Shown here piece after piece: positions 1 through 10,699 of a stretch of 52,568 nucleotides of DNA. This DNA comes from Cytidiella melzeri (Eukaryota; Basidiomycota; Agaricomycetes; Polyporales; Irpicaceae). The notes beneath the pieces are model-generated. The model saw only the letters and a list, made by a program, of their open reading frames with translations, was not told the DNA's origin and searched no databases. The stretch spans positions 1 through 52,568 of the forward strand of contig JABYQR010000312.1 of NCBI GenBank assembly GCA_022592445.1, in the 5' to 3' direction. The position numbers and the translations under genes were made by a program. Positions within the stretch are counted from its first letter, which is position 1; each line of letters begins with the position of its first letter.

Positions 1-360
1 TGTTCGAGATTCATATTGCGCCTGCGTTTATCTTCTGCGTCCCTCCGCGCGCCGTTTTCCTACAAGCCGCGACATCTCCCGCGCGTTCTCTTTGAGCCGC
101 GCTATAACGCTTTCGCTTTCACCGCGCCGACTTGCCCTTTTACCCGCGATACGCGTGGTAGTTGCCCGTCTAGCTCCCTTCATATAAACTTTATCACAAA
201 AACCTTGTCGCTCTTTTAGCACAGGTAAAACTAGGACTCTAAGACCACCTCGCACACTTTAACACTTCTGCGCTTCCACACCTTTACACTTCTATTGCCA
301 CTTCGTGGTTGGTAGTGTTGTCTTTAAGGTTGTTCTTAGTTTGAAGCGTGACTCAGTGTC
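1..360. other. Window edge, no supported gene
   Basis: No open frame here looks like a protein. On the minus strand the first 100 or so bases left of position 360 may still be Copia sequence beyond the integrase, because short Copia-like stretches occur in changing frames. The outer 240 bases give only arginine-rich reading with no family resemblance. Nothing further can be supported. Confidence 0.4.
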
Positions 361-3332
361 TCAGCGTGTTCCGAAGTAAACGTAGTGGCCTTTGGAATAT
401 TCCGCAAAGCCTATCCAAACGGTGCGCTTGCCTTTTGGCGCAAGTTTATTGGTTCGGTATTCATAGTATACGATACACGGTTGACCAAACTTTTGAAGTG
501 CATCGAGGTTCACTTCAGTACCATAATGTTTGAAGTAAGGAGTCTTATGTTGAACAGGAGCATGAGGAGTGCGATTATAGAGATAAACCGCATGAAGCGC
601 AGCGTACCACCATAACCAGTTCGGTAAAGCAGCCGTATGCAGGTTTACACAAACCAAGTTCATGATAGTCTAGTGTGTGCGCTCAGCAACACCATTTTGT
701 GCAGGAGTATCATGCACAGTAAGCCGGGGTAGAGTACCTTGTGACTTCAAGTAGTTTGTCATATTTGCACCGGTGAATACGCCATCATTGTCAGATTGCA
801 GGATCTTAACGTGAATAATGTATTGCGTAAGAAGCTCAGTAGAGAAGATAACCCATTGAGTGAAGGCATCATCTTTGTTTTTAATGGTGCAAGTGTTAGC
901 CATCGAGTTGAGTTGTCAACAATAGTCAACCAGTACAGATAATGACCAGTAATCAACGCAGTGGGTAGTGGCCCAAATATGTCAATATGAAAGTGATCAC
1001 CAAAGGAAGTAGCCAACGGCGAAGTACGAGCTTTGGGGACTGGAGTACGACGAATATTATTCAAGATACAGTCCTCGCACGGTGTTTCTGTGCGGTCAGT
1101 GATATGAGTAGTAATGATAAGCTTGGACGTTTCAAGTAGTTTGTTTATCTGGAAATAACTGATGTGACTGAGTTTTTTATGAAGTTCAGGCATCGTTATA
1201 ACAGACTTATGCACGCTTGCTAAGGAAGTCACACGAGTAGAGTTGAGTGCATACAAATTGTGTATTTTTCGTATCACAGCTACACAAGACGCGTTTGAAT
1301 CATATATAGTACAAGTATTTGAAAAGAAAGTGAAGCAATAGTCAGCGTCCAATTTTGAAACACTGATAAGTGTAAAGGGTAGTTGTGAGTTATAGTAGAC
1401 ATTCTTTAGCATGAGTTGATTATGCGTACCATTTTCTTGTTCAACCTCCAGTACCATGTTGCCGGCGAGTTTGAGACTTATTTGCTCTGAGTTGGCGACA
1501 GTAAGTAAAATAGTTGGTACAGAGTGAACGTTGAAAAGTAAGTCACAATATGGCGTACAGTGTATAGTAGCACCAGTATTGATGACATGAACGCACTTGT
1601 CAGATGACGAAGTTGCGAACAGTGGAAGTAAAGTAGAAGAAATGGTATGAGTACTTACGTGCATTGTTACGTCCGAGTTGGACAGAGACTTAACCCATGC
1701 GCTTGGGTGAGGGTGCTCGAGGACCTCATCGTCTGAGTCAGCAGTGGTAGTGACGTAGGCCATGAGGCCAGTAGCAGTGGAAGAGCCGGCAGCGGCGGAC
1801 TCTTTCTTCTTGCCTTGAGCGGCAACGGCAGCGGATTTGCGAGTGATGCCCTTCTTTTTCATCGCAGCTTTGGACTTTTCAGTCCAGGGCAGAGGGAAAG
1901 TCAGCGTCATGTGGCCAGGCTGACCACAGTTGAAGCAGTTGCCCTGACCAGAAGTGGAGGGCTTGCTCGACGAGTAGGGAGCCGCGGCCGCGCGAGCAGT
2001 AGTGGTGGTTTTGGCTGAGCGTTCGACCGCGGCCTTGCTCTTGGCGTGCAAAGCCAAAGGAGCGTGAGCTTTGTCCTTTGGGACGAAAGTGGTAGGCCCC
2101 TTAGACTTGGAAGTCTTTGGGGGGTGCGTGAGCCACCAGTTGGTGAACTCGCAACGAAGCTCAGCGATGAGCGCATTAGGCCTGTAGCGGAACTTCTCTC
2201 CAGCCGGAGTGGAAGAACGCACGCCAACCTTGTAGTTCTGGCGCGTAGCGGCGTAGGCTGGAGGAATAATCCCGACAATGGCAGCGTAGAAGATGTGGTC
2301 GGGGATGTCAACACCAGCAGCGATAAGCTTGCTGCGGATGTTGGTGGCATTGTCAAGCAGCTTGTCCATCTCATAGATTGGACGACGAAGGTGGAACAGC
2401 TGGTAAATTTCGTTCGCGTCAGACACAGTGGTCTTCGGATCGTAACGTTCACGCAGCTTGTCCATGAGTACATGGGGCTTGTACTCATTGAGATAGTTGG
2501 CCATGACCGAGTCAGAGATGTGACCGGTCAAGACATTGAAGACAGCCCGCGTAACCTCTTGAGGAACGGTCAGGCCACCTCGGAGTGTGTGGAACTCCAG
2601 GATAGTAGACATGGCAGTCTCGACGCGGAATTTCCACATCGGCCAAGTGTCAGCCCCAGTAAGTTTGCCAACATCAGAGAAGGTTTTGTTAATGTTGCTG
2701 AGCGACATAGTGAAGTTGTTGTCGTGGCCAGGTGGCACGGACAGAATTTGCAACACTTCGCGTGTCGACCTAGTGCCTATGGAGCTAGGCAGAGGCGGCG
2801 GCGGCAAGCCACCAGGAGAGCTGCCCGGAGGAGGGGGAGTTGTCAGACGGCGAGCAGGACGCGTCTCGCGTCGTCGTCTAGGCCTCTCATCCTTATCCAT
2901 ACGGTCGTCATCACTGTCATCGTCTCCTTCATGAGGGTGACAACGGCGATTGTCATCGCAAAGAGTGTCGAAGGGGGTGCGACGGCGATCAGCTGGGGGA
3001 GCAGAGACATGACAAGCACCTGGGATTGCCTCACGATCCTCAGAGCTAGATGAGTGGTTGTCGTTGTTACTGGGTTGGGGTTCAATGTCAGGGACATTGG
3101 AGTTGGATGGTCCAGCTGAGGCAGCATCGGTTTTTGTGACAGTAGTGGAAGACATCGAGGGAGGAGGTGTAGTAGGAGCAGGAGAAGGAGTAGGGGTGAA
3201 AGTGGGAGTTGTCCTGCGAGTAGTTGTTCTTTGGCGGGGTTGAGCTCTGGTACCCCTGAAGAAGTTGGTTTGGTGTCTCTCTCTAGTGGAACGACAAAGT
3301 TGAGCTTGATCAGCGAGATCAGAGCTCATCAA
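361..3332 (-). pseudogene. Copia Gag-protease-integrase polyprotein, broken
   Basis: Translation starts at 3332 and is open to 759. It has an acidic, proline-rich N-terminus, then a Gag core around residues 200-420. A zinc knuckle follows (CFNCGQPGH, but with Phe where the last Cys belongs, near 1905-1915). The protease motif reads VINTGATIH near 1570-1590, so the catalytic Asp of the usual D-S/T-G-A is Asn. The GAG-pre-integrase region carries LHKKLSH and CEDC. The integrase begins with HIDIFGPL (first catalytic Asp). A one-base shift near 875-890 moves the frame; the core then continues with QSDNDG (second Asp) and NGVAERTH (catalytic Glu), meets a stop at 670-672, and resumes in the same frame to 361. 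The product would be inactive in protein processing and integration. The Copia assignment is firm. Confidence 0.85.
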
Positions 3333-3384
3333 CAGAGAGAAGTAGCTGGAGAAGTGTTGTAGAGTGAGGAAAATGAGCTTAGGC

Positions 3385-3397
3385 GGGGCTCATAACC
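3385..3397 (-). promoter_or_regulatory. Copia primer binding site, half-tRNA(iMet) type
   Basis: The minus strand reads GGTTATGAGCCCC directly after the LTR. It is the complement of the anticodon arm of initiator tRNA-Met (GGGCTCATAACC), not of a tRNA 3' end. Copia elements are known to prime from a cleaved initiator tRNA in this way. The same 13 bases occur at 46392-46404 next to the other Copia remnant. Confidence 0.75.
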
Positions 3398-3664
3398 TTT
3401 TAACAAGGTATCAGTGGAGTTGAGAGCGTTGAGAGAAAATACTGAGGTGGTGGTCACAGAGAGAGTTGGGGATCAAAAGCGATAGCTGTGCATTGATCAA
3501 AGTAAGTCTTATATACGGTATCTACGGCGCTAAGCGCGCGCTAAGTACGAAGACAGAATAGTGAAACACAACATTTTGCTAACTTCAAAATCATTATAAA
3601 TTTTGAAGTAAGTAAAATCATGCTGACAGTCACGATTTTGCTACCTCACAAATCCTGGACAACA
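3398..3664 (-). repeat. 5' LTR of the left Copia fragment
   Basis: On the minus strand the segment begins TGTTGTCC at 3664 and runs to the primer site at 3397. It holds a TATA-type promoter word (TATATAAG, about 3515-3508). Its R/U5 part resembles 46230-46391: both contain GATCAAT followed by TTTGATCCCCAACTC. The terminal CA expected of an LTR is worn, since the copy ends in TTAAAA where the relic at 46391 ends in TAACA. The start is inferred from the TG and from length; no second LTR is available to fix it. Confidence 0.6.
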
Positions 3665-4420
3665 TTAGATCACTAAACTTGGCACCTCACAACGCTTTAC
3701 TGCATGATTTCTCAATGGTTGAAATCCAGAACCCACAAACTGAATGTTTACATCATTTTCAGTCTTAGATCTGGTTGTGCGATAGTTCACGCTTTTTTCA
3801 ACCGTTTTTGATGCTGGAAAAACCGGTATTTGACGTAGTGATGTTTCTCTGTTGTTATGTTGCTTACTCTTGACTCGGGAGTGTAGTCTTCCGAGGTCTC
3901 GATGAACGTTTGCGGGTTGCCCTCCTACTCTTCCCCTAGTACCCGTCATCACCTCGCTTCCCCGCTTCCGTATGCTCCCTTCATCCCTCCGCACGCCTCT
4001 CTGCCCCTCATCCATCCTTCCTCTCGTCCTGTGGCAGAAGCATACCCTATATACCGTGTCACTCTCCAACTTGCTGTGTACCCTAGTGTAGGTATCGTCT
4101 TCGTTGGGTTCCCGGCAGTACAACGCAGTACTGCATGTACGTGTAGCAATTCTTAACTTAGGAAACAAACTATGTCTTGCTTCGCAATTGGTGCGCCGTG
4201 TTTCAGATCTTTTTGGGTTTGCATTGGTGTCATCATCTGGCCATGTGTGATATAGAAATCTGTCTATTGGAGTGGAAAGTGAGTGGAAAGACCAAACACT
4301 GTAGATTTGTATGATGCGTGCACACATGTTATCGCAAAATCTCTAGCACTGCTCGAGATGGCAGGTGTGGGACATATCAAGCAACACATGATGGTCAGAA
4401 TGATACATCAGTGTTGTACA
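3665..4420. other. Spacer between Copia LTR and NACHT gene
   Basis: A 220-codon frame on the minus strand (3665-4327) covers most of this stretch, but its translation is low in hydrophobic runs and rich in Arg, Thr and Ser, shows no recognisable motif, and has an overlapping frame on the other strand. It is not called as a gene. The stretch may contain the 3' end of the NACHT-WD40 transcript. Confidence 0.4.
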
Positions 4421-6450
4421 CTAGAAAGAACTGTTGTCGAACTTTGCACGCGAAAAGTCGACAAGACGCAAGGGGCCGTTGGCCAAAGCTAGCCTTTCTC
4501 CGTGCCATTGACCTCTGAAACGCTTAGACATCTCTCTGTGTGTAGGTGGAATCCACATAATCCGTCGACCTTGTCGTCTGTCTAGAACCCACTTCCCGTC
4601 ATCCGACCGATAGCATGGTGCCTCTGAGCTAGTGAGCGTTGTGTCAACTCCGATGAGGGACGATGATTCGCCTGCTTCCTCAACAAATTGCAGCGTCTCC
4701 GTCGTGTCGGTCACTGCCATGGCGTTCCTCCAGGTAGCAGAGTATCGCTTGCCGGATTTGCATTCAAGTACGAGAGTAATGTCGTTGTGGGTTTTGAATG
4801 TTCTCGGTGGCTGATCCGCACAACACGTTTATCATCGGAAGGTACGTTTCCTGCGCAGCCGGAACCATGCGAGGTCAGCGCCGTCACGTTGCTCTATTGT
4901 CCAGCAGTGAATTCGTGTATTTGTCGTGCGCCATGAGATTGCACAGTAGAAGAACCCCAGTGTGCCGTGGGTGTATGGTAAGATCCAGCTCCTATACTCA
5001 TCGTTGTCCTCCAGAATGATCTTCTGCTGTGCCATTGTCTCATCTTGAGACCGGTCCCAGAGATGCCCATACCCATCTGAGTCACAAAAGATCACATAGT
5101 GGTTGTCAGATGAGAATACTGCGTCATTGACACGTCTTGAGTGCTCGCGTAGGACATTTTGAAGTGTCCCGTTCCGAGCATCCCATACCCGCACTGTTCC
5201 ATCATCTGAGCCGGCGACCAACAGCTGCCCATCGTCGGAAAAGTGCACGCAGGTGAGATCCTTGGAATGATTGTCGTCCTTGTCCTGGTTGAGGGCCCTG
5301 ACTCCCGCTTCCCAGATGTTGACAGTCATATCTCGTGCACCGGAGGCGATGAACCTGCCATCCGGAGAGAACGCGACAGTGCTGATGTAAGCATAATGCG
5401 CTTCAAACAGCGACACGGCGCAATCAGAGGTGTGTTCCGGATAGACGACATGCATGGCAGTTGAGCATAGTTCTGCAAAAGCAAGCATGCGGGGATTTGC
5501 AGTGGGCGAGAACTGCAGTGAAAAGACAATGTCGGTGGTTTGGATGTGGTAGACAGAATCGCCAGTCTCTACGTTGTGTACAACTAGGCGACCTGAAAAG
5601 CAGCCCGAAGCGACAAGCAATCCGTCGAACGAGGAAGCCACCGCGGTAACGTAATCCCCACTTTCAGGCTCGAGATGTTGGAAGACTTTTGCCTGGCGAG
5701 GAGGATCCACCTCCCACAACTCAGTACACCCAGACCCCTCGCCGCCAATAATGACAGTCTTGAGGCCAGGACGCCTCAGCCAGCACAACACCACCCTCTT
5801 CATCCCAACAGTGAATTGTTGTTGACAGCGATCATCGCCAGAGTCAATGTTCCATAGACGAACACGACCATTCTGTCGCTAGAGGCAAGAAGTTGTCCAC
5901 AGCCAGAGTAAGGATAAAATGCAACACTCTCGATATCCACTCCGACTTCACCATGCAGCGTGATGGTACTAACACCGGTGCAAACATCCCACAACGTGAT
6001 GGTGTCGCCGCATGCTGTGGCAAGGGTTCGGTTGTCGTGGGAGAACGAAAGAGATTTGACAAAGCCCTCATGTTTGAATTCAGCCAGTAGCTCTCCAGTT
6101 GCAGAACGGAACAGGGAAGTGGACTTATAGCTACCAGCAGCGATCATGGTTCCATCAGGGGAGTATTCCAATGCGTCAACACGACTCGGCATTTGTACAG
6201 TCCTAATAGGTCCGCCCTTCTGTGCCTTTGCGCCTCCAATGACAACTGCAGCTTCACATGCCAGGTCCGCTACATGAGATGATTTGAGCAGCAACTCGTT
6301 CGAAGCGAAAAGGAGGGCAGAATGGTAAATGTGGGCCACGGACGCGTCAACAATGTCGAACGCGTTCAAAATGAACCTTCGACCATCATCGGCCCAGTCG
6401 ATCAGTGTCTTGTACTTGTCGTCGCACTGCGTTGAAGAGGCAATTAGCAT
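4421..6450 (-). pseudogene. WD40 repeat domain and C-terminus of the STAND gene
   Basis: Two long frames (6450-5800 and 5803-4832) contain at least eight WD40-like blades. Recognisable cores are LEYSPDGTMIAAGS, LSFSHDNRTLATACGD with ITLWDV, VAFSPDGRFIASGARD with VNIWEA, VHFSDDGQLLVAGSDDGT with VRVWDA, and VFSSDNHYV with GHLWDR. The join near 5870 is a one-base shift: one frame ends SSDRMV and the other continues NGRVRLWNID. A further shift near 4780 leads to the C-terminal segment (4720-4421) with RIMWIPPTHRE and GERLALANGPLRLVDFS, typical of the end of these proteins. A WD40 propeller would serve as ligand sensor. Confidence 0.8.
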
Positions 6451-6506
6451 GGGATATCCCCATAAATGTGTAAGTCATACCGAGGTAAACCACTCGTGCA
6501 CATCAG

Positions 6507-7140
6507 TCAATGAATTAACGGCGGTTCGCAGATCCCGTAGGAGCCCCAGGACCTCGAACCACTGTAGCTGACGTGTGGTAAGGAACCAATGGAGAACGCA
6601 GGGCTTGCCAGGTTGTCCGTTCTCGTAATCAGCGTCGGAGAGTATGTGCACTTCACGATTACCGTCGGAGAGGAGATGAGCAGCCCAGTATCGCAGCTAT
6701 ATCTCAACGATTCGCCGATGCATTGATTGAGTGTAGTGAGAGCGACCTCGTTGTTCATAGCATACCGTGGCAGACCACATATGTTCTTCTTCAGCCCGCA
6801 TTCCATGTTTCAAAACAGCGGTGGCAGCATTGAAGTGTGCTTGTCTCGATCAATATAGAATCGAGGGTTTTCACATCGTTTCGGGTCCGAGAGGAAATCA
6901 GGAAAGGATTTGTGATAGAAGCGAATGGGAGAGTGGAGTCTCCGGTACGTGAAGTACCGAGTGAAGTGACCTGAGGGACGCCTTAACGGTGGCAAGTTGA
7001 GCCAAGATATTTGCCATTGTCACAGTAGAAACGAGATCACATGCGACAACAGGGAACCCCAGTATTGATCGAAGCCTCTGCATGACTTTGTGGTCCTTCT
7101 TGGCGAACGCGCGCGCAAGGATGTCGAGGTAAAGGAGTCG
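6507..7140 (-). pseudogene. Post-NACHT helical region of the STAND gene
   Basis: Three frames carry successive family motifs. They are QRLRSILGFPVVACD and RSLHSVLHVPE (7083-6930), then IRFYHKSFPDFLSDP and RFYIDRDKH (6940-6850), then GLKKNICGLPRYAMNNEV and SLRYSC (6800-6690). A fourth frame gives LHWFLTTRQLQWFEVLGLL and NSLTDVHEW down to about 6487. The order matches the segment between NACHT and WD40 in basidiomycete NACHT-WD40 proteins. The frame changes fall inside well-conserved motifs, so the region cannot be translated as one piece. Confidence 0.7.
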
Positions 7141-7141
7141 A

Positions 7142-8095
7142 GGCCAGACGACCCTTCCTCTACAATCTGTCTGCCTTGCTCAAAAGCGTGTTCAGCTGCT
7201 CTTCCGGATTGCTGATTTCATCGAAGATCAGCTTGATTGCTGTCGCCGCGAAGATGAAAAGGCCGGATGCCTTTGCCGCGAGTGTGTCGATGTCCGTCTC
7301 TCTGGGCCAGTCATTGGGAAGGTCGAGGTTGCTACGTCTTGCGCAATAGCCGGATCATTGAGCTTCACCTGAGGAAAGCCTGATGTCCTTGCCACTGACG
7401 TCGCACCCACTTCGTGTAGTATCATGACATCGGTAACAGGCCTTAACCTTCGAGACGGAATCCCATGCGGATGTGCGGCTCTGGACGGCTCGTGATGAAA
7501 AATCTGATCTCGGATTCTCGCAATGTGCTGGGCTAGATAGGATAGGATAATGGAAGTGGTTGCATCGTCTTTGCATTCGTCCAGCGCGTCGATGACGATG
7601 ACCGTCACCATGCGAGACTCATCCACAGGGCGAATGATGAGCTCCTCAAATTGGTCGTGTAAAGTCAGTGATGCGATGTCCTGGTTTCTCTCCATCGCAC
7701 CCAGAACTGCTTTCCTAAACTTCGGCGAGGCGTAATTCCCAGATGTCGCGAGCTGGAATGAGATAATTGGAAATATTATCGTGCGATCGCTGGCGTGCAC
7801 GGAGCCCCGGGAACAGAAGAAACTCGCGCCAAGGCACCCGCGATCAGCAAGTTGCTCTGCAAAGCTCTGCGCGATGGTCGACTTCCCGCTACCAGCGTGA
7901 CCGTTAAGCCAATAGACTTGTCTTGCAGAGGAGCTGTCGGCCCACTCCATCAGCTCGCGTAAGATGTCCACCCGTGTATCTTCGAGACAGTGCGAGCGTG
8001 TATCAGACCCAGATGCGTTGAAGCCAGCGTCCTTCGCACGAGGTAGCTTATCAAGAGTGTCCCACTCGTCTAGCAGGGATCTGGATTGAGCTACT
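7142..8095 (-). pseudogene. NACHT NTPase domain of the STAND gene
   Basis: The conserved lead-in LPRAKDAGFNASGSD is followed by CLEDTRVDILRELMEW. Walker A is GHAGSGKST (about 7895) and Walker B is VIVIDALDEC (about 7590). These residues bind NTP and Mg2+ and are all intact. After VKLNDP the frame shifts: the paralogous fragment at 18905-19045 has 26 bases where this copy has 25, and only the fragment's frame gives the family sequence DWPREADIDTLAAKASGLFI. The correct frame is again open here from about 7330 to a stop near 7162. An exon boundary is likely near 8090, where a GTATGT donor lies upstream. Confidence 0.8.
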
Positions 8096-8250
8096 GGTCA
8101 AACGATCGCGACAGAGATTACATACCGCGTTTCTGACCAAATCACAATCCTAATTCAGCAAAAATACACGCCGTCAATTGGAGGATGAACGTACAGTCTT
8201 CTCTACCTCGAGTCTATGTATTTCTTTGTTGAGCCTATGTGAATCTTCAA

Positions 8251-8821
8251 CTAGAGAGCGCTAGTGACTCTATGAGTAGCGTCCAGCAACACAGATTCGT
8301 AAAACAGCCATACATCATATACATCGAGGGCTTGCTCAATGTCGCGGATATATTCTTCAATGATCTCCTTGGTGTCGGATGCCGTGAACGCTCTGCGGAT
8401 CATCTTCTCCTCAACAATCACCTTCAATTTATCATGTTTGTCATCCAATGCCCTGTGGGTAGATAGTCCGTCAGTAGCTGCTGCGGGCGTATGATAATAT
8501 ACAGCAAGTACATTGCCAAGACACCGCGACACTGAAGCATATATTCGTCGTTTGGTGACACGGTCCACGAGCTCTCAATCGCCTTGATCCGTTGCATGAG
8601 CCTTTCGCATCTGCCTTGTTACCTCCGATGTCCTGATGTGTCTTTAACGTCACAAAAACACGCTTGATGATGTTTTCCATGCTCACCTTGACACGTCCGA
8701 TGACAAAATTAATCCCGGCCGCTGCGCTCTTGAGAGGAGGGAATACGTCGGACACGACTTCTATGAGAGCGAGGAGAGTCTTTGCGAACCCTTTGGCTAG
8801 ATCTGCTGGACTGCTCTCCAT
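8251..8821 (-). pseudogene. NACHT-WD40 N-terminal domain (two frames)
   Basis: The frame from the ATG at 8821 reads MESSPADLAKGFAKTLLALI and includes FPPLKSAAAGINF, the type of N-terminal helical segment that precedes NACHT in many mushroom STAND proteins. It leaves frame near 8570. The overlapping frame 8568-8251 then carries the expected continuation, with YASVSRCLG, DDKHDKLKVIVEEK and an EEYIRDIEQALDVYD helix. The start at 8821 is chosen because it is the first Met of the conserved segment and plus-strand sequence beyond it shows no coding. The domain probably mediates oligomerisation or effector contact; that is inference. Confidence 0.65.
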
Positions 8822-9571
8822 AGCCAGCGGCGCATTAGCCTCACTATCATCGGCGACCTGTGTCCTCCCTACTCACAGTTCCAAATATCACCCTTCCTCC
8901 CCCACTTGTGCCATCCGTTGGGTCGTCTCGTTCGATAACCCCACTTTGTGTTGACCCACTTGCGACGCCTTCGGCTCTGTCTGCCCTGTCCTGTGCGTGT
9001 GCGACGACCTCACTAGCCCCGGATGGACCAGCGCCAGCCCCACTGGGAGCTGTGGCAAGTGTTTGTTATTTTCTTCGCCTTTTTGACTATTTGCTTGACA
9101 TAAGAACGAGTCTCTTCATCTTGGATATCAATCCGAAGTCTGGGCTGTCGGCGAGAGGGTAGTGTACGCGAGGGAAGAGTGTGGCCTGTAGTACGGAGCA
9201 GTAGAGAGTCAACACAGAGCAAAGGCGGTAAGGGAAGAGGAAGATGCCCACCAGATACTGGCACGCGCATGAGGTGTGGAAACCTAGTATTGCGGAACAT
9301 TGCGCCTCGTATCGCAGGCATGCCTGTGCAATGACGGCTTCGAATTCTGACTGGCCAGGTCAAGTGAGCTGTTACATAGCACTGGCACACACAGCACGCG
9401 CAGGTATCGTAGTACGTACCACTGGCACATATGCAACAGGCTTGAGAAGTTACAGGTCTGCTTGTGTTCCGTTTTAACGTTCCCACATATGAGCATTACA
9501 GAAAATGCAGTACAGGGGAGATAATGGCGATGTCCCACAGGGAACTTGCCCTCGAGGCCTGCACAGCAGCG
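8822..9571. other. Intergenic, no supported gene
   Basis: Frames here are short and overlap on both strands without motifs. The segment lies between the NACHT gene start (8821) and the left half of the reading frame interrupted by Gypsy-1. It probably holds the NACHT promoter, but no TATA box or other site could be assigned. Confidence 0.4.
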
Positions 9572-9739
9572 TCACGGTAATGAGACGTCGTGAGAGTTAT
9601 CACGGATGAGCTGAGTAGGACACCGTTGACAAGATAATCGTAAACGCCTGTAGTCATTCTCGCGTATCTTTACTGGGCTATTCACTCTATTTGCACACGA
9701 GACATTGTTGGATTCGATGCAGTTTACAGCAAGGGAGAG
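9572..9739 (-). pseudogene. Downstream half of a host ORF interrupted by Gypsy-1
   Basis: This is the part of a minus-strand reading frame that lies beyond the Gypsy-1 insertion. If the element and one copy of the 5-bp duplication are ignored, the frame from 18329-18087 runs in phase into this piece (LSLAVNCIESNN onward) and stops at 9572-9574. The piece itself is hydrophilic and basic. Whether it was a real exon is inference; the in-phase join is directly visible. Confidence 0.45.
9735..9739. repeat. Target site duplication GAGAG (left)
   Basis: GAGAG abuts the outer end of the left LTR and recurs at 18082-18086 directly outside the right LTR. Five bases is the usual Ty3 duplication. It shows that both LTRs belong to one insertion and that no recombination has changed the flanks. 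Confidence 0.9.
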
Positions 9740-10464
9740 TGTAACAGTTAAGGTTACACTCACCAGATAGTTGTTAAACTTGAAGGGGAGATAGTGAGAT
9801 AGAGAGTAGAGTGTTGGTGAGAGTGAGTACTGGGGAGTACGAAGTAGTCCTTGATCAACAGAGTGGATAAGACTGAGGGGATATGCCCTCAGGAGTGCCT
9901 CTATATATACATGAAGGGGAGGACCCCAGGTACTACCTTAAGACCCCTAATACCTACATGAGTAAGCGAAGTAATCTACCTTACTAAGCATGCCCTATGC
10001 CCTAGTGGTGCCACTTCAATAATCAACCAATAGCAATTGTCCCCATGACCTGACCCCATGACCCAGCTCCAAGGCTAGACTTGTTCTAGCTTGTTCTAAG
10101 ACAAGGCTAGACTTTTCCAGAAGGTTCTAGGAACTATGACATCATCTAATGGAATGTTCTATACTATGACATCATAGTTCCAGCATGTTCCACAATGTTC
10201 CAGAGAGTTCTATCATGTGATACACAGATAAGGAAAGGAGCGCATCAGCGCATCAGAGACAGAAGGCGCATCAGCGCATCAATTGATAGGCACTGAGAAT
10301 AAGCGCCGGAATAGGCGCCTGATAAGCGCCAGATAAGCGCTGGATAAGCGCCTAAATAGACGCCGAATAAGCGCTGGATAAGCGCTTGACAAGCGCTTAA
10401 ATATTCCCAATAATACCGTTGCCTGGTAAGGCAAGTCTTGTAGAAACATTGAAAATCTGTGACA
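9740..10464 (-). repeat. 3' LTR of Gypsy-1
   Basis: This is the downstream LTR relative to the minus-strand element. It is about 98-99% identical by eye to 17362-18081. It contains a TATA box (near 9905), the R-start word CAGTCTTATCCA, and two kinds of internal short repeats at 10225-10405. The inner border is set by the polypurine tract at 10465. Confidence 0.92.
10225..10405. repeat. Short tandem repeats inside the Gypsy-1 LTR
   Basis: Two blocks are present. The first repeats GCGCATCA in pairs (10230-10280). The second is a degenerate array of about 10-12 bp units based on ATAAGCGC plus two to four bases (10300-10400), with some units reading as AAGCGCTT palindromes. The same arrays occur in the other LTR at 17856-18020 with a single base difference noted. 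They lie in the U3 region, where repeats often act as enhancer elements; that role is inference. Confidence 0.7.
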
Positions 10465-10480
10465 TTACCCCCCTTCTTGC
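10465..10480 (-). promoter_or_regulatory. Polypurine tract of Gypsy-1
   Basis: The minus strand reads GCAAGAAGGGGGGTAA directly before the 3' LTR (TGTCAC). A purine run abutting the 3' LTR is the RNase H-resistant primer for plus-strand synthesis. Confidence 0.8.
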
Positions 10481-10699
10481 TTTGAACTCCGTGCAAAGAG
10501 TTTTGAACGAACACCTTGGTCATTGAGTCCACTTTTTCACCATTGTCAAGAGGGTGCCTAAGCAGTTCCGAGTGACTCTAGCAGCTTCTACCGACGCCCC
10601 TGACGGGGTTCACACCTCATTGGCTGATGGTAGTCTAGTCCGTACCCTCCTCGGTTGCGTCATTGGATCGTGGATGATCCTTGGTGTGTTGTTCGTGAC

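Larger units (their letters stand above)
361..3664 (-). mobile_element. Ty1/Copia retrotransposon fragment (5' LTR to integrase)
   Basis: The order on the minus strand is LTR (3664-3398), primer site (3397-3385), Gag with a zinc knuckle, aspartic protease, GAG-pre-integrase zinc region and integrase core. This is the Ty1/Copia order, with integrase before reverse transcriptase. The copy stops soon after the integrase: no reverse transcriptase, RNase H or 3' LTR is present, so it is a truncated, non-autonomous remnant. A second remnant of the same family lies at 46230-46650 on the plus strand. The shared words include TTTGATCCCCAACTC, the primer site, GAGCTCTGATC and the start of Gag. Confidence 0.85.
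4421..8821 (-). pseudogene. NACHT-WD40 STAND protein gene, frame-broken
   Basis: Read from 8821 down to 4421 the pieces give the layout of a fungal STAND receptor: an N-terminal helical domain, a NACHT nucleotide-binding domain, the helical region after it, a WD40 repeat domain and a conserved C-terminus. Such proteins are thought to act as signal-responsive switches in fungal non-self recognition and cell death; that role is known of the family and not shown here. The frame changes at least at about 8560, 7345, 6950, 6650, 5870 and 4780. Some gaps look like introns, for example GTATGT near 8125. Others are one-base shifts inside domains and cannot be introns: at 7345 this copy has one base fewer than the paralogous fragment at 18990. 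The gene is therefore a pseudogene or carries sequence errors. It is the only large host gene left of the Gypsy-1 insertion. Confidence 0.8.

Noticed and set aside
2046..3053. 335-codon plus-strand frame
   Set aside because: It is the antisense of the Copia Gag region, with Arg/Ser-rich translation and no motif.
3665..4327. 220-codon minus-strand frame next to the Copia LTR
   Set aside because: Composition is not protein-like, there is no motif, and an overlapping frame exists on the other strand.
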